Origin: an uncultured Ellagibacter sp.
GTDB lineage: Bacteria; Actinomycetota; Coriobacteriia; Coriobacteriales; Eggerthellaceae
NCBI RefSeq assembly: GCF_934617235.1
Contig: NZ_CAKTTZ010000040.1
Span: 1 to 20,756, forward strand
Length of the DNA stretch: 20,756 nucleotides
Direction of reading: 5' to 3'
The notes below the pieces were generated by a model. It worked only from the letters and a program-made list of their open reading frames with translations, made no database searches and was not told the DNA's origin. Shown one piece after another: positions 1 through 7,231 of this stretch. A program made the position numbers and the translations under genes. Within the stretch, counting starts at the first letter, position 1, and the number at the start of each line of letters is the position of its first letter.

Positions 1-1120
1 GAGGATGGCCGTCCTCCAGGCCGAAACGCAGGCTGATGACCTTGCGCTCGCGCTCGGCAAGCCCGTCGAGCACCTTGCCCAGCTGCTCTTGGAGCATGCT
101 GAAGCTCGCTGCATCAGGCGGCACCACGGCGGCGTCGTCCTCGATGAAGTCGCCGAGCTGGGAATCCTCTTCCTCGCCAATCGGCGTCTCGAGGCTCACC
201 GGCTCCTGCGAGATCTTCTGGATCTCGCGCACTCGCTCCTCAGGCAACCCCATCACGTCGCCGATTTCCTTCGGAGTTGGTTCGCGACCAAGCTCCTGGA
301 GAAGCTGACGCTGGATGCGCACGAGCTTGTTGATCGTCTCGACCATGTGCACGGGAATGCGGATCGTACGCGCCTGGTCGGCGATGGCGCGCGTGATGGC
401 CTGGCGGATCCACCAGGTCGCGTACGTGGAGAACTTGAAGCCCTTGCGGTAGTCGAACTTCTCGACCGCGCGGATGAGGCCCAGGTTGCCTTCCTGGATA
501 AGGTCGAGGAAGAGCATGCCGCGGCCCACGTAGCGCTTCGCGATGGAGACGACAAGACGCAGGTTCGCCTCGATGAGCTGCTGCTTCGCGTCGAAACCAA
601 CCTCTTCGATACGCGTGAGGCGACGAAGCTCGCGTCGCTCGAGCTCGATTTCGCCAGCATCGGCCTTTTCGAGCTGTTCGCCTGCGGCAACGCCAGCTTC
701 GATTTTCATCGCAAGGTCGATTTCCTCCGCCGCGGTAAGCAGCGGAACCTTGCCGATCTCTTTCAGGTACATGCGCACCGGGTCGCCCGTGAGCATGGTG
801 ACCCCACCATCGTTGGCACGCTTGCGCGCAGCACGACGCTTCCCGCGCGCCGTCGTCACCTTCGGCAGCTGCACATCAGTCGTCGCTTTGAGTTCTTCTT
901 CGGGGATGCCCTCGAGCAGGTCTTCCTCTTCGTCGATGCCAGCTTCGATCTTGTCTTCATCGAGCGTGGTCTCAGACGCATCGGAAACCTCGTTTACGAG
1001 AGGTTCGCCTTCTTCGAGATCCTCATCGAGCTCGTCCTCCTCGAGAATCTCATCGGGATTGGAAAGGTCTTTCGGTTCTTCGGCAGTCTTCTTCGATAAG
1101 TTCTGGGAATCCTTTGCCAC
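1..1120 (-). CDS. rpoD: Primary RNA polymerase sigma factor RpoD/SigA (3' end cut by window edge)
   Basis: This encodes the principal sigma-70 factor, which directs RNA polymerase to housekeeping promoters. 373 codons are visible. Residues 1-110 are an acidic, low-complexity leader followed by a basic patch (GKRRAARKR), as in other actinobacterial SigA proteins. Region 1.2 starts at DPVRMYLKEIGKVPLLT (about 113). Region 2 covers about 183-250 and includes the near-invariant GNLGLIRAVEKFDY and STYATWWIRQAITRAI, the core-binding and -10 recognition helices. Region 3 begins at TIRIPVHMVETINKL (about 252-266), and the region 3.2 finger at EDSQLGDFIEDD. Region 4.1 has just started (ERERKVISLRFGLEDG); the -35-binding helix lies outside the window. 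The GTG start at 1120 is chosen because AAAGGA sits 7 nt upstream and the acidic leader follows directly. The neighbour upstream is priA, not dnaG. Identity is certain; only the 3' end is missing. Confidence 0.96.
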   Translation of the reverse strand, partial: MAKDSQNLSKKTAEEPKDLSNPDEILEEDELDEDLEEGEPLVNEVSDASETTLDEDKIEAGIDEEEDLLEGIPEEELKATTDVQLPKVTTARGKRRAARKRANDGGVTMLTGDPVRMYLKEIGKVPLLTAAEEIDLAMKIEAGVAAGEQLEKADAGEIELERRELRRLTRIEEVGFDAKQQLIEANLRLVVSIAKRYVGRGMLFLDLIQEGNLGLIRAVEKFDYRKGFKFSTYATWWIRQAITRAIADQARTIRIPVHMVETINKLVRIQRQLLQELGREPTPKEIGDVMGLPEERVREIQKISQEPVSLETPIGEEEDSQLGDFIEDDAAVVPPDAASFSMLQEQLGKVLDGLAERERKVISLRFGLEDGHP

Positions 1121-1135
1121 GTGATAGTCCTTTCT

Positions 1136-1171
1136 GGATAAGAACGCCCGGGGCTAAACCGCAACCGGGCG
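1136..1171 (-). terminator. Hairpin between priA and rpoD, terminator- or attenuator-like
   Basis: A perfect 7-bp stem (CGCCCGG at the 5' arm, CCGGGCG at the 3' arm on the minus strand; 1165-1171 with 1145-1151) is followed by a short, interrupted U-run (UUCUUAU). It lies 87 nt or less downstream of the priA stop and inside the predicted rpoD leader. It may end priA transcripts, or attenuate or stabilise the rpoD message. The weak U-tract makes the terminator role uncertain. Confidence 0.42.
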
Positions 1172-1188
1172 CAAATACACAGCGATAA

Positions 1189-1218
1189 AATATATCATAA
1201 ATCGGGCAATCACGGCAA
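1189..1218 (-). promoter_or_regulatory. Candidate sigma-A promoter for rpoD
   Basis: On the minus strand TTGCCG (1213-1218) and TATATT (1189-1194) are separated by 18 bp, immediately after the priA stop. The area is clearly AT-rich against its surroundings. Transcription would begin near 1182, giving a leader of about 60 nt that contains the hairpin at 1145-1171. The -35 matches only its first three positions plus one other, so the assignment is moderate. Confidence 0.45.
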
Positions 1219-1222
1219 GATA

Positions 1223-3802
1223 TCACAATAAATCGTTGGGATCGACGTCGACGGCAACATTGACGGCCGCCTCCGCCGTGCGGGCACGGAACAGCGGACC
1301 GACCACGCGCGCGATATCGTCCTCGGGCGGACACTTCACGACGACATGCCAGCGATAGACGCCGCGAAGCTTCGCAAGAACGCACGGGCTTGCCGGAAGA
1401 ACGGACCACCCATCCCCACCGTAATCGCGCACACATGCTGTGAGCTGGTCGAACAAGCTTTCTGCCGTCGTGCGAACAGCGGGTTCGTCCTTTCCCCAAA
1501 CGAGCACGTTCGCCATGCGCACAAACGGCGGGTAAAGGAGAATCCGACGTTTCGGAAGCTCGGCGCGCAGGAATCGCTCACGATCGTAGGCGGCAGCCGC
1601 GCGAATGGCCACATTATCGGCCTCGTAGGTTTGCACGAGAACGCGGCCTGGCAAATCCGCACGCCCCGCACGCCCCGCCACCTGTTCGATCAGGGAAAAC
1701 GTGCGCTCCGCCGCCCGATAATCGGGAAGATGGAGCTGCGTGTCGGCATTGATGACGCCGACGAGCGTCACATCCTCGAAGTCGAGCCCCTTTGCGATCA
1801 TCTGCGTGCCCAAAAGCACGGCAGCGTCGGCAGCGGCGAACTGCTCGAGCAGACGCTCGTGAGCCCCCTTGCCGCTAGTGGTGTCGGCGTCCATGCGTAT
1901 GATGGGGACATCGGGCCCCACACCCGGCATCCCGTCGAGCAGCGCGCGCAGCTCGGCCTCGACGCGCTGAGTTCCCGCACCGAACTTCTTCAGGTAAGGA
2001 CTCCCGCATTCGGGACACACGGCAGGCGCCATTACCGTGTGGCCGCAGTGGTGGCATACGAGCATGCGGCCTCGTTCGTGATAGGTGAGCGAGGTGTCGC
2101 ACGAAGGGCAGGTGGGCACGAACCCGCAGTCGCGGCACAGAAGGAATTTCGCGAAACCGCGCTGGTTCAAGAGCAGCACCGCCTTGCGACCAAGCGAAAG
2201 TTCGCTGCGAAGCCCCTCGACGAGCTTGCGCGAGAACATCGCGCGCGAGCCGCCGCGGAATTCCGCCGCCATATCGATAACCTCGACCGCGGGCAAGGGC
2301 TTGCCGTTCGCGCGATCGGGAAGGTCGACCTTTGTCCAGCGCCTCCCCTGTTCACAGGCGTAGAGCGCTTCAATCGAAGGCGTGGCAGATCCCAAGACGA
2401 GCACGCCACCCGATCGCTCGACCATCCAGCGCGCCACATCGCGCGCATCGTAGCGCGGCGCGGAATCTTGTTTGTAGGAACCTTCATGTTCCTCGTCTAT
2501 CACGATGAGCCCAACGTTTTTCAAAGGCGTGAACAGGGCGCTTCTCGCTCCTACCACAACGCGGGCAGCACCGCTTCGGATGAAATCCCACTGATCGTAG
2601 CGCTCCCCTTGGCTCATGCGCGAGTGCATGACGGCGACCATGTCGCCAAAGCGGCCGCGAAAGCGCCCGACCGTTTGGGGCGTGAGCGAGATCTCGGGCA
2701 CGAGAACGCACGCCGTTCGCCCCTCGGAAAGCGTTTTCTCGATAGCACGCAAATAGAGCTCGGTCTTGCCCGAACCAGTGACACCATCGACGACGACCAC
2801 TTCACCTTGCGCCCGCTCGAGCGCCTGGTCAATAACTGCAAGGGCGCCTTCCTGCCCCGACGTGAGCGCAGGCTTTGGTGAGGGGGTGAAGCTATCGGGC
2901 GAGATGGAATGCGCGCCGTCGGATGTTCCGGTAGGCAGGCCACTTGCCGCGCTGTCGGGAACACCGCGCATGCGACGGCGGCGCACGATGCGCACGACGC
3001 CTTTCGCTTCAAGGACGCGCAAGGTGGACGAAACCGCTCCCATCTGCGCCGCAAGCTCGGACACGCGCAGCTCGCCCGTACGAACGGCCGCCACGATAGC
3101 CTCCTGGCGAACGGCGTTCTTACGCGGTTCGAACTCGGAAAGTTCAGGTCCCGCAATAACCCACCGATCGTCCACTTCCCCGATTTTCTGCTGCTCAAGG
3201 CGCCAGCGGCCGTCGCGGCCGTGCACCATACGAGGGACGCCTCCGGGGGGTGTAAACAAACGAACGCAGGCGGAAAGCGGCGCGATATAGCGGTTCGCGA
3301 GCCATTGCCCGCACGCCGCGCCCTCTTCATCGAAGTAAGGTTTCGATAGGCCCCGAACGATCGATTTCAGCTTGCGCGGATCAAGGCCGGAAGGCCACGT
3401 TTCGTCTCCTGGGAGCCCCGCCTCGAAGACATCGATAACAAACCCCACCGCCTGGCGCCTGCCGAAGGGCACAAGCACCGCACAACCCACTTCGACGGGA
3501 TATTCGCGGGCGTGGGGAGAAGCGTCGCCGCCGCCTGCGACAACGCTATCCCCTACGCTCGTGCCGCCTGCGCCGCCACTCGCTGCGAGCACGCCATCGC
3601 CAGCAACAACCGCGCTATCGCAAACTTCGGCATCCTCGGCAACACCCGCAAGGGCATCATCCCCAAACAGGCTATCAATCTGCGGAAGCGAGCAGGTTGA
3701 AGCGCACAACGATTCCTCCCCCTCGGCGGCAGGCAGGGCGTAGGTATAGGGCGCATCAAGCGCTTGCGTGGGGATATCGAGAATGACGGAGGCAAGTTTC
3801 AT
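1223..3802 (-). CDS. priA: Primosomal replication-restart helicase PriA
   Basis: PriA is the superfamily-2 3'-5' helicase that recognises stalled forks and reloads the replisome. The product has 859 residues. The N-terminal 3'-binding domain starts with KLASVILDIPTQALDAPYTYALP and resumes at VEVGCAVLVPFGRRQAVGFV (about 103-122). Walker A is GVTGSGKT (340-347), the DEEH box is at 436-439 and GSATPS at 471-476. The zinc-binding insert carries eight cysteines: 556, 559, 565, 568, 583, 586, 596 and 599. Motif VI lies in QVAGRAGRADLPG. Residues about 25-101 are a glycine/alanine/acid-rich insertion not typical of the family. The ATG at 3802 is preferred; the longer in-frame reading begins at a TTG inside the metK terminator hairpin. 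No clear Shine-Dalgarno precedes 3802, and a TATACT box sits 7 nt upstream, so the mRNA may be leaderless. Confidence 0.95.
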   Translation of the reverse strand: MKLASVILDIPTQALDAPYTYALPAAEGEESLCASTCSLPQIDSLFGDDALAGVAEDAEVCDSAVVAGDGVLAASGGAGGTSVGDSVVAGGGDASPHAREYPVEVGCAVLVPFGRRQAVGFVIDVFEAGLPGDETWPSGLDPRKLKSIVRGLSKPYFDEEGAACGQWLANRYIAPLSACVRLFTPPGGVPRMVHGRDGRWRLEQQKIGEVDDRWVIAGPELSEFEPRKNAVRQEAIVAAVRTGELRVSELAAQMGAVSSTLRVLEAKGVVRIVRRRRMRGVPDSAASGLPTGTSDGAHSISPDSFTPSPKPALTSGQEGALAVIDQALERAQGEVVVVDGVTGSGKTELYLRAIEKTLSEGRTACVLVPEISLTPQTVGRFRGRFGDMVAVMHSRMSQGERYDQWDFIRSGAARVVVGARSALFTPLKNVGLIVIDEEHEGSYKQDSAPRYDARDVARWMVERSGGVLVLGSATPSIEALYACEQGRRWTKVDLPDRANGKPLPAVEVIDMAAEFRGGSRAMFSRKLVEGLRSELSLGRKAVLLLNQRGFAKFLLCRDCGFVPTCPSCDTSLTYHERGRMLVCHHCGHTVMAPAVCPECGSPYLKKFGAGTQRVEAELRALLDGMPGVGPDVPIIRMDADTTSGKGAHERLLEQFAAADAAVLLGTQMIAKGLDFEDVTLVGVINADTQLHLPDYRAAERTFSLIEQVAGRAGRADLPGRVLVQTYEADNVAIRAAAAYDRERFLRAELPKRRILLYPPFVRMANVLVWGKDEPAVRTTAESLFDQLTACVRDYGGDGWSVLPASPCVLAKLRGVYRWHVVVKCPPEDDIARVVGPLFRARTAEAAVNVAVDVDPNDLL

Positions 3803-3809
3803 GCAACCC

Positions 3810-3815
3810 AGTATA
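3810..3815 (-). promoter_or_regulatory. Candidate -10 box of a leaderless priA promoter
   Basis: TATACT on the minus strand lies 7 nt before the priA ATG, so transcription would start at or within a base or two of the start codon. The same hexamer precedes nth at a normal leader distance. No recognisable -35 is visible 16-18 bp upstream. Confidence 0.35.
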
Positions 3816-3859
3816 GCGAAAGGGCTCGCGAGCGCGCACGCCGAATCGCCGCCTTCAGC

Positions 3860-3902
3860 AAAAACGCCGCCCTCCCGAACCTGCAAAGGCGGGAAGGCGG
3901 CG
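3860..3902 (-). terminator. Rho-independent terminator of metK
   Basis: On the minus strand a 13-bp stem (CGCCGCCUUCCCG with CGGGAGGGCGGCG, one G-U pair; 3890-3902 with 3865-3877) closes a 12-nt loop and is followed directly by five U residues (3864-3860). It lies 40 nt after the metK stop and before priA, so metK appears to be transcribed separately from priA and rpoD. Confidence 0.9.
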
Positions 3903-3941
3903 AGATGAAGGCAGTTAAGCTCCTTGCTAAATCAGCACGAA

Positions 3942-5207
3942 CTAGGCAATGCCACACGCGGCGCGAAGCGCATCCGCGCGGTCGGTTTTTTCCCACGTGA
4001 ACTCGGGAAGCTCACGGCCAAAGTGACCGTACGCCGCGGTCTTGCGATAAATCGGACGGCGCAGATCGAGGTCATCGATGATGGCGCCCGGACGCAGGTC
4101 GAACACCTCGTTTACCGCACGCTCGATATCGGCCTCGGGAACGTGCGCCGTGCCGAAGGTCTCAACCATAATGGAAACTGGCTTCGCGACGCCGATGGCA
4201 TAAGCAACCTGGATCTCACAACGATCGGCCAAATCAGCAGCCACCACGTTCTTCGCAACCCAGCGTGCGGCGTAAGCGGCGGATCGGTCTACCTTCGTGC
4301 AATCCTTGCCAGAGAACGCACCGCCGCCATGACGGCCCATGCCACCGTAGGTGTCCACGATGATCTTGCGGCCCGTAAGCCCGCAGTCGCCCATCGGCCC
4401 GCCGATGACGAAACGCCCGGTCGGATTGATGTGGAACTCGGCGTCATCGGCAAGCGCTACGCCCTCATCGGCAAGCACGGGTTTGATGACCTGTTCGGTG
4501 ATGTCGCGGCGCAACGTGGCGTTGCCGACATCCTCGGCATGCTGCGTGGACACGACCACCTTCTCCACGTTCACGGGAGCGCCGTCAATATAGCGCACCG
4601 AAACCTGCGTCTTGCCGTCGGGGCGCAGGTAGGGCAGCGTGCCGTCCTTGCGAACCTTGGCCAGCCGTTCGCTCATGCGCTGCGCCAGGTAGATCGGCAT
4701 CGGCATGAGGGTTTTCGTCTCCTTGCAGGCATACCCGAACATCATGCCCTGATCGCCCGCGCCCACCGTCTCGTAGGCGTCTTCCGCCTCGCCGTGCTGC
4801 GCCTCGAACGACTCGTCGACGCCCTGCGCGATGTCGGGGGACTGCTCATGGATGGCATTCAAAACGCCGCAGGTCGTACCGTCGAAGCCGTACTTCGCGC
4901 GGTCGTAGCCGATCTCGCAGATGACGTTGCGCACGATGGTCGGCACGTCGACATAAGCCTGCGTGCGGATCTCGCCCGCAACGACAACCATGCCCGTCGT
5001 GGTCATGGTCTCGCAGGCGCAACGCACCTTCGACACGTCGGCGGGCTGCCCCGACGGCGAGATATATCCCTGCTTTTGAAGCTCGGTTTCCTTCTCGAGA
5101 ATCGCGTCTAAGATCGCGTCGGAAATCTGATCGCAAATCTTGTCCGGGTGACCTTCCGTCACGGACTCGGACGTGAATAGATACGTAGAATGCTGCTCTT
5201 CGGCCAT
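3942..5207 (-). CDS. metK: S-adenosylmethionine synthetase (methionine adenosyltransferase)
   Basis: MetK makes S-adenosylmethionine from ATP and methionine in the cytoplasm, releasing phosphate and pyrophosphate. The product has 421 residues. Signatures seen are TSESVTEGHPDKICDQISD (12-30; catalytic His and metal-binding residues), GAGDQGMMFGYA (149-160, ATP-binding hexapeptide region), HINPTGRFVIGGP (259-271) and GGGAFSGKD (294-302, P-loop). The stretch ILEKETELQKQGYISPSG before the CACET motif (about 36-67) is some 15 residues longer than in Escherichia coli MetK. The ATG at 5207 follows an excellent Shine-Dalgarno, AAGGAGGAG (5212-5220). A SAM-I/IV-type aptamer abuts that site, so feedback control of translation by SAM is likely. 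A strong terminator follows the gene. Confidence 0.97.
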   Translation of the reverse strand: MAEEQHSTYLFTSESVTEGHPDKICDQISDAILDAILEKETELQKQGYISPSGQPADVSKVRCACETMTTTGMVVVAGEIRTQAYVDVPTIVRNVICEIGYDRAKYGFDGTTCGVLNAIHEQSPDIAQGVDESFEAQHGEAEDAYETVGAGDQGMMFGYACKETKTLMPMPIYLAQRMSERLAKVRKDGTLPYLRPDGKTQVSVRYIDGAPVNVEKVVVSTQHAEDVGNATLRRDITEQVIKPVLADEGVALADDAEFHINPTGRFVIGGPMGDCGLTGRKIIVDTYGGMGRHGGGAFSGKDCTKVDRSAAYAARWVAKNVVAADLADRCEIQVAYAIGVAKPVSIMVETFGTAHVPEADIERAVNEVFDLRPGAIIDDLDLRRPIYRKTAAYGHFGRELPEFTWEKTDRADALRAACGIA

Positions 5208-5218
5208 GAAGCTCCTCC

Positions 5219-5306
5219 TTCATCGTTGTCGGCCGGACCACCTTGGCACTTCGCCAGGTTGGTGTCGGGATCGCAGAGCCAACTCTCTCCCCCGACTCTT
5301 GATAAA
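5219..5306 (-). promoter_or_regulatory. SAM-I/SAM-IV clan riboswitch in the metK leader
   Basis: Reading the minus strand from 5306, the leader has the SAM-I-like opening UUAUCAAGAG. P1 pairs UUUAUC (5306-5301) with GAUGAA (5224-5219). P2a pairs GUCGGG (5296-5291) with CCCGAC (5269-5264). Sheared-GA/kink-turn-like bases follow, then P2b AGAG/CUCU with a UUGG loop (5282-5279). P3 is CCAACC (5262-5257) facing GGUGG (5242-5238), capped by UGGC/GCCA. This matches the family's GCAACC...GGUGC element with the outer G-C replaced by C-G, which keeps the pairing. UCC (5237-5235) is placed to pair with the P2b loop. No clear P4 is seen. P1 runs into the metK Shine-Dalgarno, implying translational shut-off when SAM is bound. 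Folded by eye only. Confidence 0.72.
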
Positions 5307-5373
5307 CGGATATTCGCGGGCCCAAACCAGGCACCCTCGTTTATGCATGCGGTACTCTACCACACTGTCCACT

Positions 5374-5401
5374 ATTCTAATTGAGAACTAAAAAGAAACA
5401 A
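5374..5401 (-). promoter_or_regulatory. Candidate metK promoter
   Basis: On the minus strand TTGTTT (5396-5401) and TAGAAT (5374-5379, five of six consensus bases) are 16 bp apart in an AT-rich patch. Start of transcription near 5367 would give a leader of about 160 nt that holds the whole riboswitch. The -35 is weak beyond TTG. Confidence 0.42.
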
Positions 5402-5514
5402 TTCCCAACCATACTTGATTCGAGGAGTTTCTCCCCGCCGCCCTTCCCAATGCGTCGCGCTCGCAACATTCGAAAAAGCGAATCGTCAATCGGGCATTTT
5501 TGAGGGGTAGAACT

Positions 5515-5527
5515 GCCAATAATTGGC
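5515..5527. promoter_or_regulatory. 13-bp palindrome, operator-like
   Basis: GCCAAT-A-ATTGGC is a perfect 6-1-6 inverted repeat in the AT-rich intergenic region. It is compatible with a dimeric regulator site, but it lies about 115 bp upstream of the metK -35 and about 290 bp upstream of the plus-strand promoter, so its target is unclear. Confidence 0.25.
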
Positions 5528-5612
5528 CACTATTCATCAACATTACAATGAGAAATCGAATACGAGCCGCAATAGAAAGAAGTCGGGTGAGGTTGACCTG
5601 GTCTTTTACGCT

Positions 5613-5652
5613 AAATAAAAGCGCCGTTCTCTGCAAGAGACCACAAAGGCGC
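5613..5652 (-). terminator. Terminator-like hairpin with no assigned gene
   Basis: On the minus strand an outer stem GGCGC/GCGCC (5648-5652 with 5621-5625... read as GCGCC then GGCGC) and an inner stem UCUCU/AGAGA (5636-5640 with 5628-5632) are followed by UUUUAUUU (5620-5613). The internal loop is asymmetric, which weakens it. No recognised gene on the minus strand ends here, so it may close an unannotated small transcript from about 5620-5800. Confidence 0.38.
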
Positions 5653-5805
5653 CCTTCCAATGATGAATACCACCCAATTTCTGGCAGTATGCCATGGCAA
5701 ACCCTCACAGGGGAATGCCACAGACCGCATCGCTCTCCGAAAAGCGACGGCCGCGGCCCCATCAGCATTCCATCGGCAAGCCATCGCCTTGGCGGGCGCG
5801 CGCAA

Positions 5806-5814
5806 TGGTACACT
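5806..5814 (+). promoter_or_regulatory. Extended -10 promoter for the ATP-grasp gene
   Basis: TGGTACACT has the TG-n extended -10 arrangement with a TACACT hexamer, 37 bp before the start codon. The same form (TGATACACT) precedes mfd on the other strand. No good -35 is seen, as expected for an extended -10 promoter. Confidence 0.42.
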
Positions 5815-5851
5815 CATCCCGACAGATTAACCCCCCTCGGAAGGAGTGGGC

Positions 5852-7219
5852 ATGCTGAACAACAGCGCTTACACGCAGGAATACTTCGACATCATGGAAA
5901 GCTTGGACGGCGACATCAAAAGCCGCCGCGCCGCCTACGATTACATGAAGAACTCCACCGCCATCGTGCACCATCAGGTGATTTCCACCTCGTTCGTGCC
6001 GCGTCTCTACGATCGTAGCACGCGCGAGATCATGCGCACCACGGTCGAGACGACGCATCGCGTCCTTTGCAAGGTCATCGAGCACTACCTCGACGACCCC
6101 GACTACCGCACTATCTTCGACTACGACCCGCGCCTGGCCGAGCTCATCTTGGTGCCGCGCGGCTACGACGCCGTCTTGCCCTTCGCGCGCTTCGACATCT
6201 TCCTCAACGAGGAAACCGGGGAAGTCGCCTTCTGCGAGTTCAACGGCGACGGCTCGTCGGGCATGAACGAGAACCGCGAGATCACCAACTCGCTTACGCA
6301 GGCGAAGACGTTCCAGGAATTCGCACGCCGTCACAAGGTCGAACCCTGCGAGCTGTTCGATTCGTGGGTCGAGGATTTCATCGGCATCTATAACACCTAC
6401 AAGGGCCGCGTCGAGAACCCCCGCTTCGCCATCTGCGATTACCTGCAAAACGGCGTGGTGGATGAGTTCTACCTGTTCGCGAAGAAGTTCGAAGAGCATG
6501 GCTACCCCTGCTGCGTCTGCGATGCGCGCGACCTCACCTTCGACGGCGAGGTGCTGCGCGATGCGCAAGGCCAGCCCATACACGCCATTTGGCGCCGCTG
6601 CGTCACCAACGACGTTCTCGAGTTCTGGGATGACTCGCAGGCGCTCATCGAGGCCGTGCGCGCGCAGAAGGTGGCGCTCATCGGCAGCTTCGCTGGGCAC
6701 ATCGTGCACGACAAGCAGATCTGCGAGGCGCTTTTCCACCCGAAAACGCAGGCCTTCCTCACCGATGAGGAAAACGCCTTCGTCGCACGCACCGTCCCCA
6801 AGACGCGCTACCTCGACTCCCGCGAGATCGACCTCGACGAGGTGCGCGCGAACAAGGACGCCTGGATCGTGAAGCCGACCGACGCCTACGGTGCCGCCGA
6901 CGTGTACGCCGGGTGCTTCCAGACGCAGGAGAAGTGGAACGAAATCATCGACCGATTCGCGAACGGGGCCGCGGGCGCACCGTTCCTTGTGCAGCGCTAC
7001 ATCACGCCGTACAAGACTCACATCTTGGAACCAGACCACGACATCGAGAACCTCTCCGACGAAGAGGTCGACCGCAAGGGTGCCATGTACAACAACCTGG
7101 AAGGCCTCTACTGCTACAACGGACGATTCCAGGGCGTGTTCAGCCGCCTGGGGCCGCTGCCCACCATCTCGAAGCCCATGCGCGGCATTACCGCCGCGAC
7201 CATCTGGGTCGACGAATAG
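5852..7219 (+). CDS. ATP-grasp protein, glutathionylspermidine-synthase-like
   Basis: The product (455 residues) looks like a cytoplasmic, circularly permuted ATP-grasp ligase related to the synthetase half of glutathionylspermidine synthase; such enzymes join a carboxylate to an amine through an acyl-phosphate. Key stretches are VAFCEFNGDGSSGMNENRE (125-143, equivalent to the acidic, Asn-containing metal/ATP motif near the first strand), IGSFAGHIVHDKQICEALF (277-295), WIVKPTDAYGAADVYAG (338-354, with the Lys-Pro and flexible glycine-containing loop of ATP-grasp folds) and PFLVQRYI (377-384). There is no amidase domain. The substrate cannot be told from sequence. The ATG at 5852 is chosen over the GTG six bases upstream because GGAAGGAG ends 5 nt before it and overlaps that GTG. 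A DUF1461 membrane-protein gene follows after 12 bp, so the two are probably co-transcribed. Confidence 0.72.
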   Translation: MLNNSAYTQEYFDIMESLDGDIKSRRAAYDYMKNSTAIVHHQVISTSFVPRLYDRSTREIMRTTVETTHRVLCKVIEHYLDDPDYRTIFDYDPRLAELILVPRGYDAVLPFARFDIFLNEETGEVAFCEFNGDGSSGMNENREITNSLTQAKTFQEFARRHKVEPCELFDSWVEDFIGIYNTYKGRVENPRFAICDYLQNGVVDEFYLFAKKFEEHGYPCCVCDARDLTFDGEVLRDAQGQPIHAIWRRCVTNDVLEFWDDSQALIEAVRAQKVALIGSFAGHIVHDKQICEALFHPKTQAFLTDEENAFVARTVPKTRYLDSREIDLDEVRANKDAWIVKPTDAYGAADVYAGCFQTQEKWNEIIDRFANGAAGAPFLVQRYITPYKTHILEPDHDIENLSDEEVDRKGAMYNNLEGLYCYNGRFQGVFSRLGPLPTISKPMRGITAATIWVDE

Positions 7220-7231
7220 AGAGGCCAGCTC

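Larger units (their letters stand above)
5402..5805. other. Gene-free intergenic stretch with several inverted repeats
   Basis: About 400 bp between the metK promoter and the next plus-strand promoter carry no convincing gene. The part at about 5460-5620 is visibly richer in A and T than the rest of the window. Inverted repeats include a 6-1-6 palindrome at 5515-5527, a branched hairpin at 5621-5652 with a U-run on the minus strand, CCCT/AGGG at 5702-5712 and TCGCT/AGCGA at 5730-5747. A 29-codon minus-strand reading frame with a plausible Shine-Dalgarno (5606-5695) overlaps the branched hairpin. This may be a non-coding RNA or leader, but nothing here was recognised as a known family. Confidence 0.4.

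Noticed and set aside
5..1124. Long plus-strand open frames opposite rpoD (364 and 193 codons)
   Set aside because: They are antisense shadows of rpoD in GC-rich DNA; the minus strand encodes unmistakable sigma-70 regions 1.2 to 4.1.
1346..2881. 511-codon plus-strand frame
   Set aside because: It lies wholly antisense to priA motifs, has no family resemblance and is rich in Arg/His as expected for a shadow frame.
3924..5111. 395-codon plus-strand frame
   Set aside because: Antisense to metK, which carries all catalytic signatures on the minus strand.
5388..5813. 141-codon minus-strand frame in the intergenic region
   Set aside because: No recognisable domain or credible Shine-Dalgarno, and its composition shifts midway; it crosses the hairpin region and the metK promoter. 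Probably chance.
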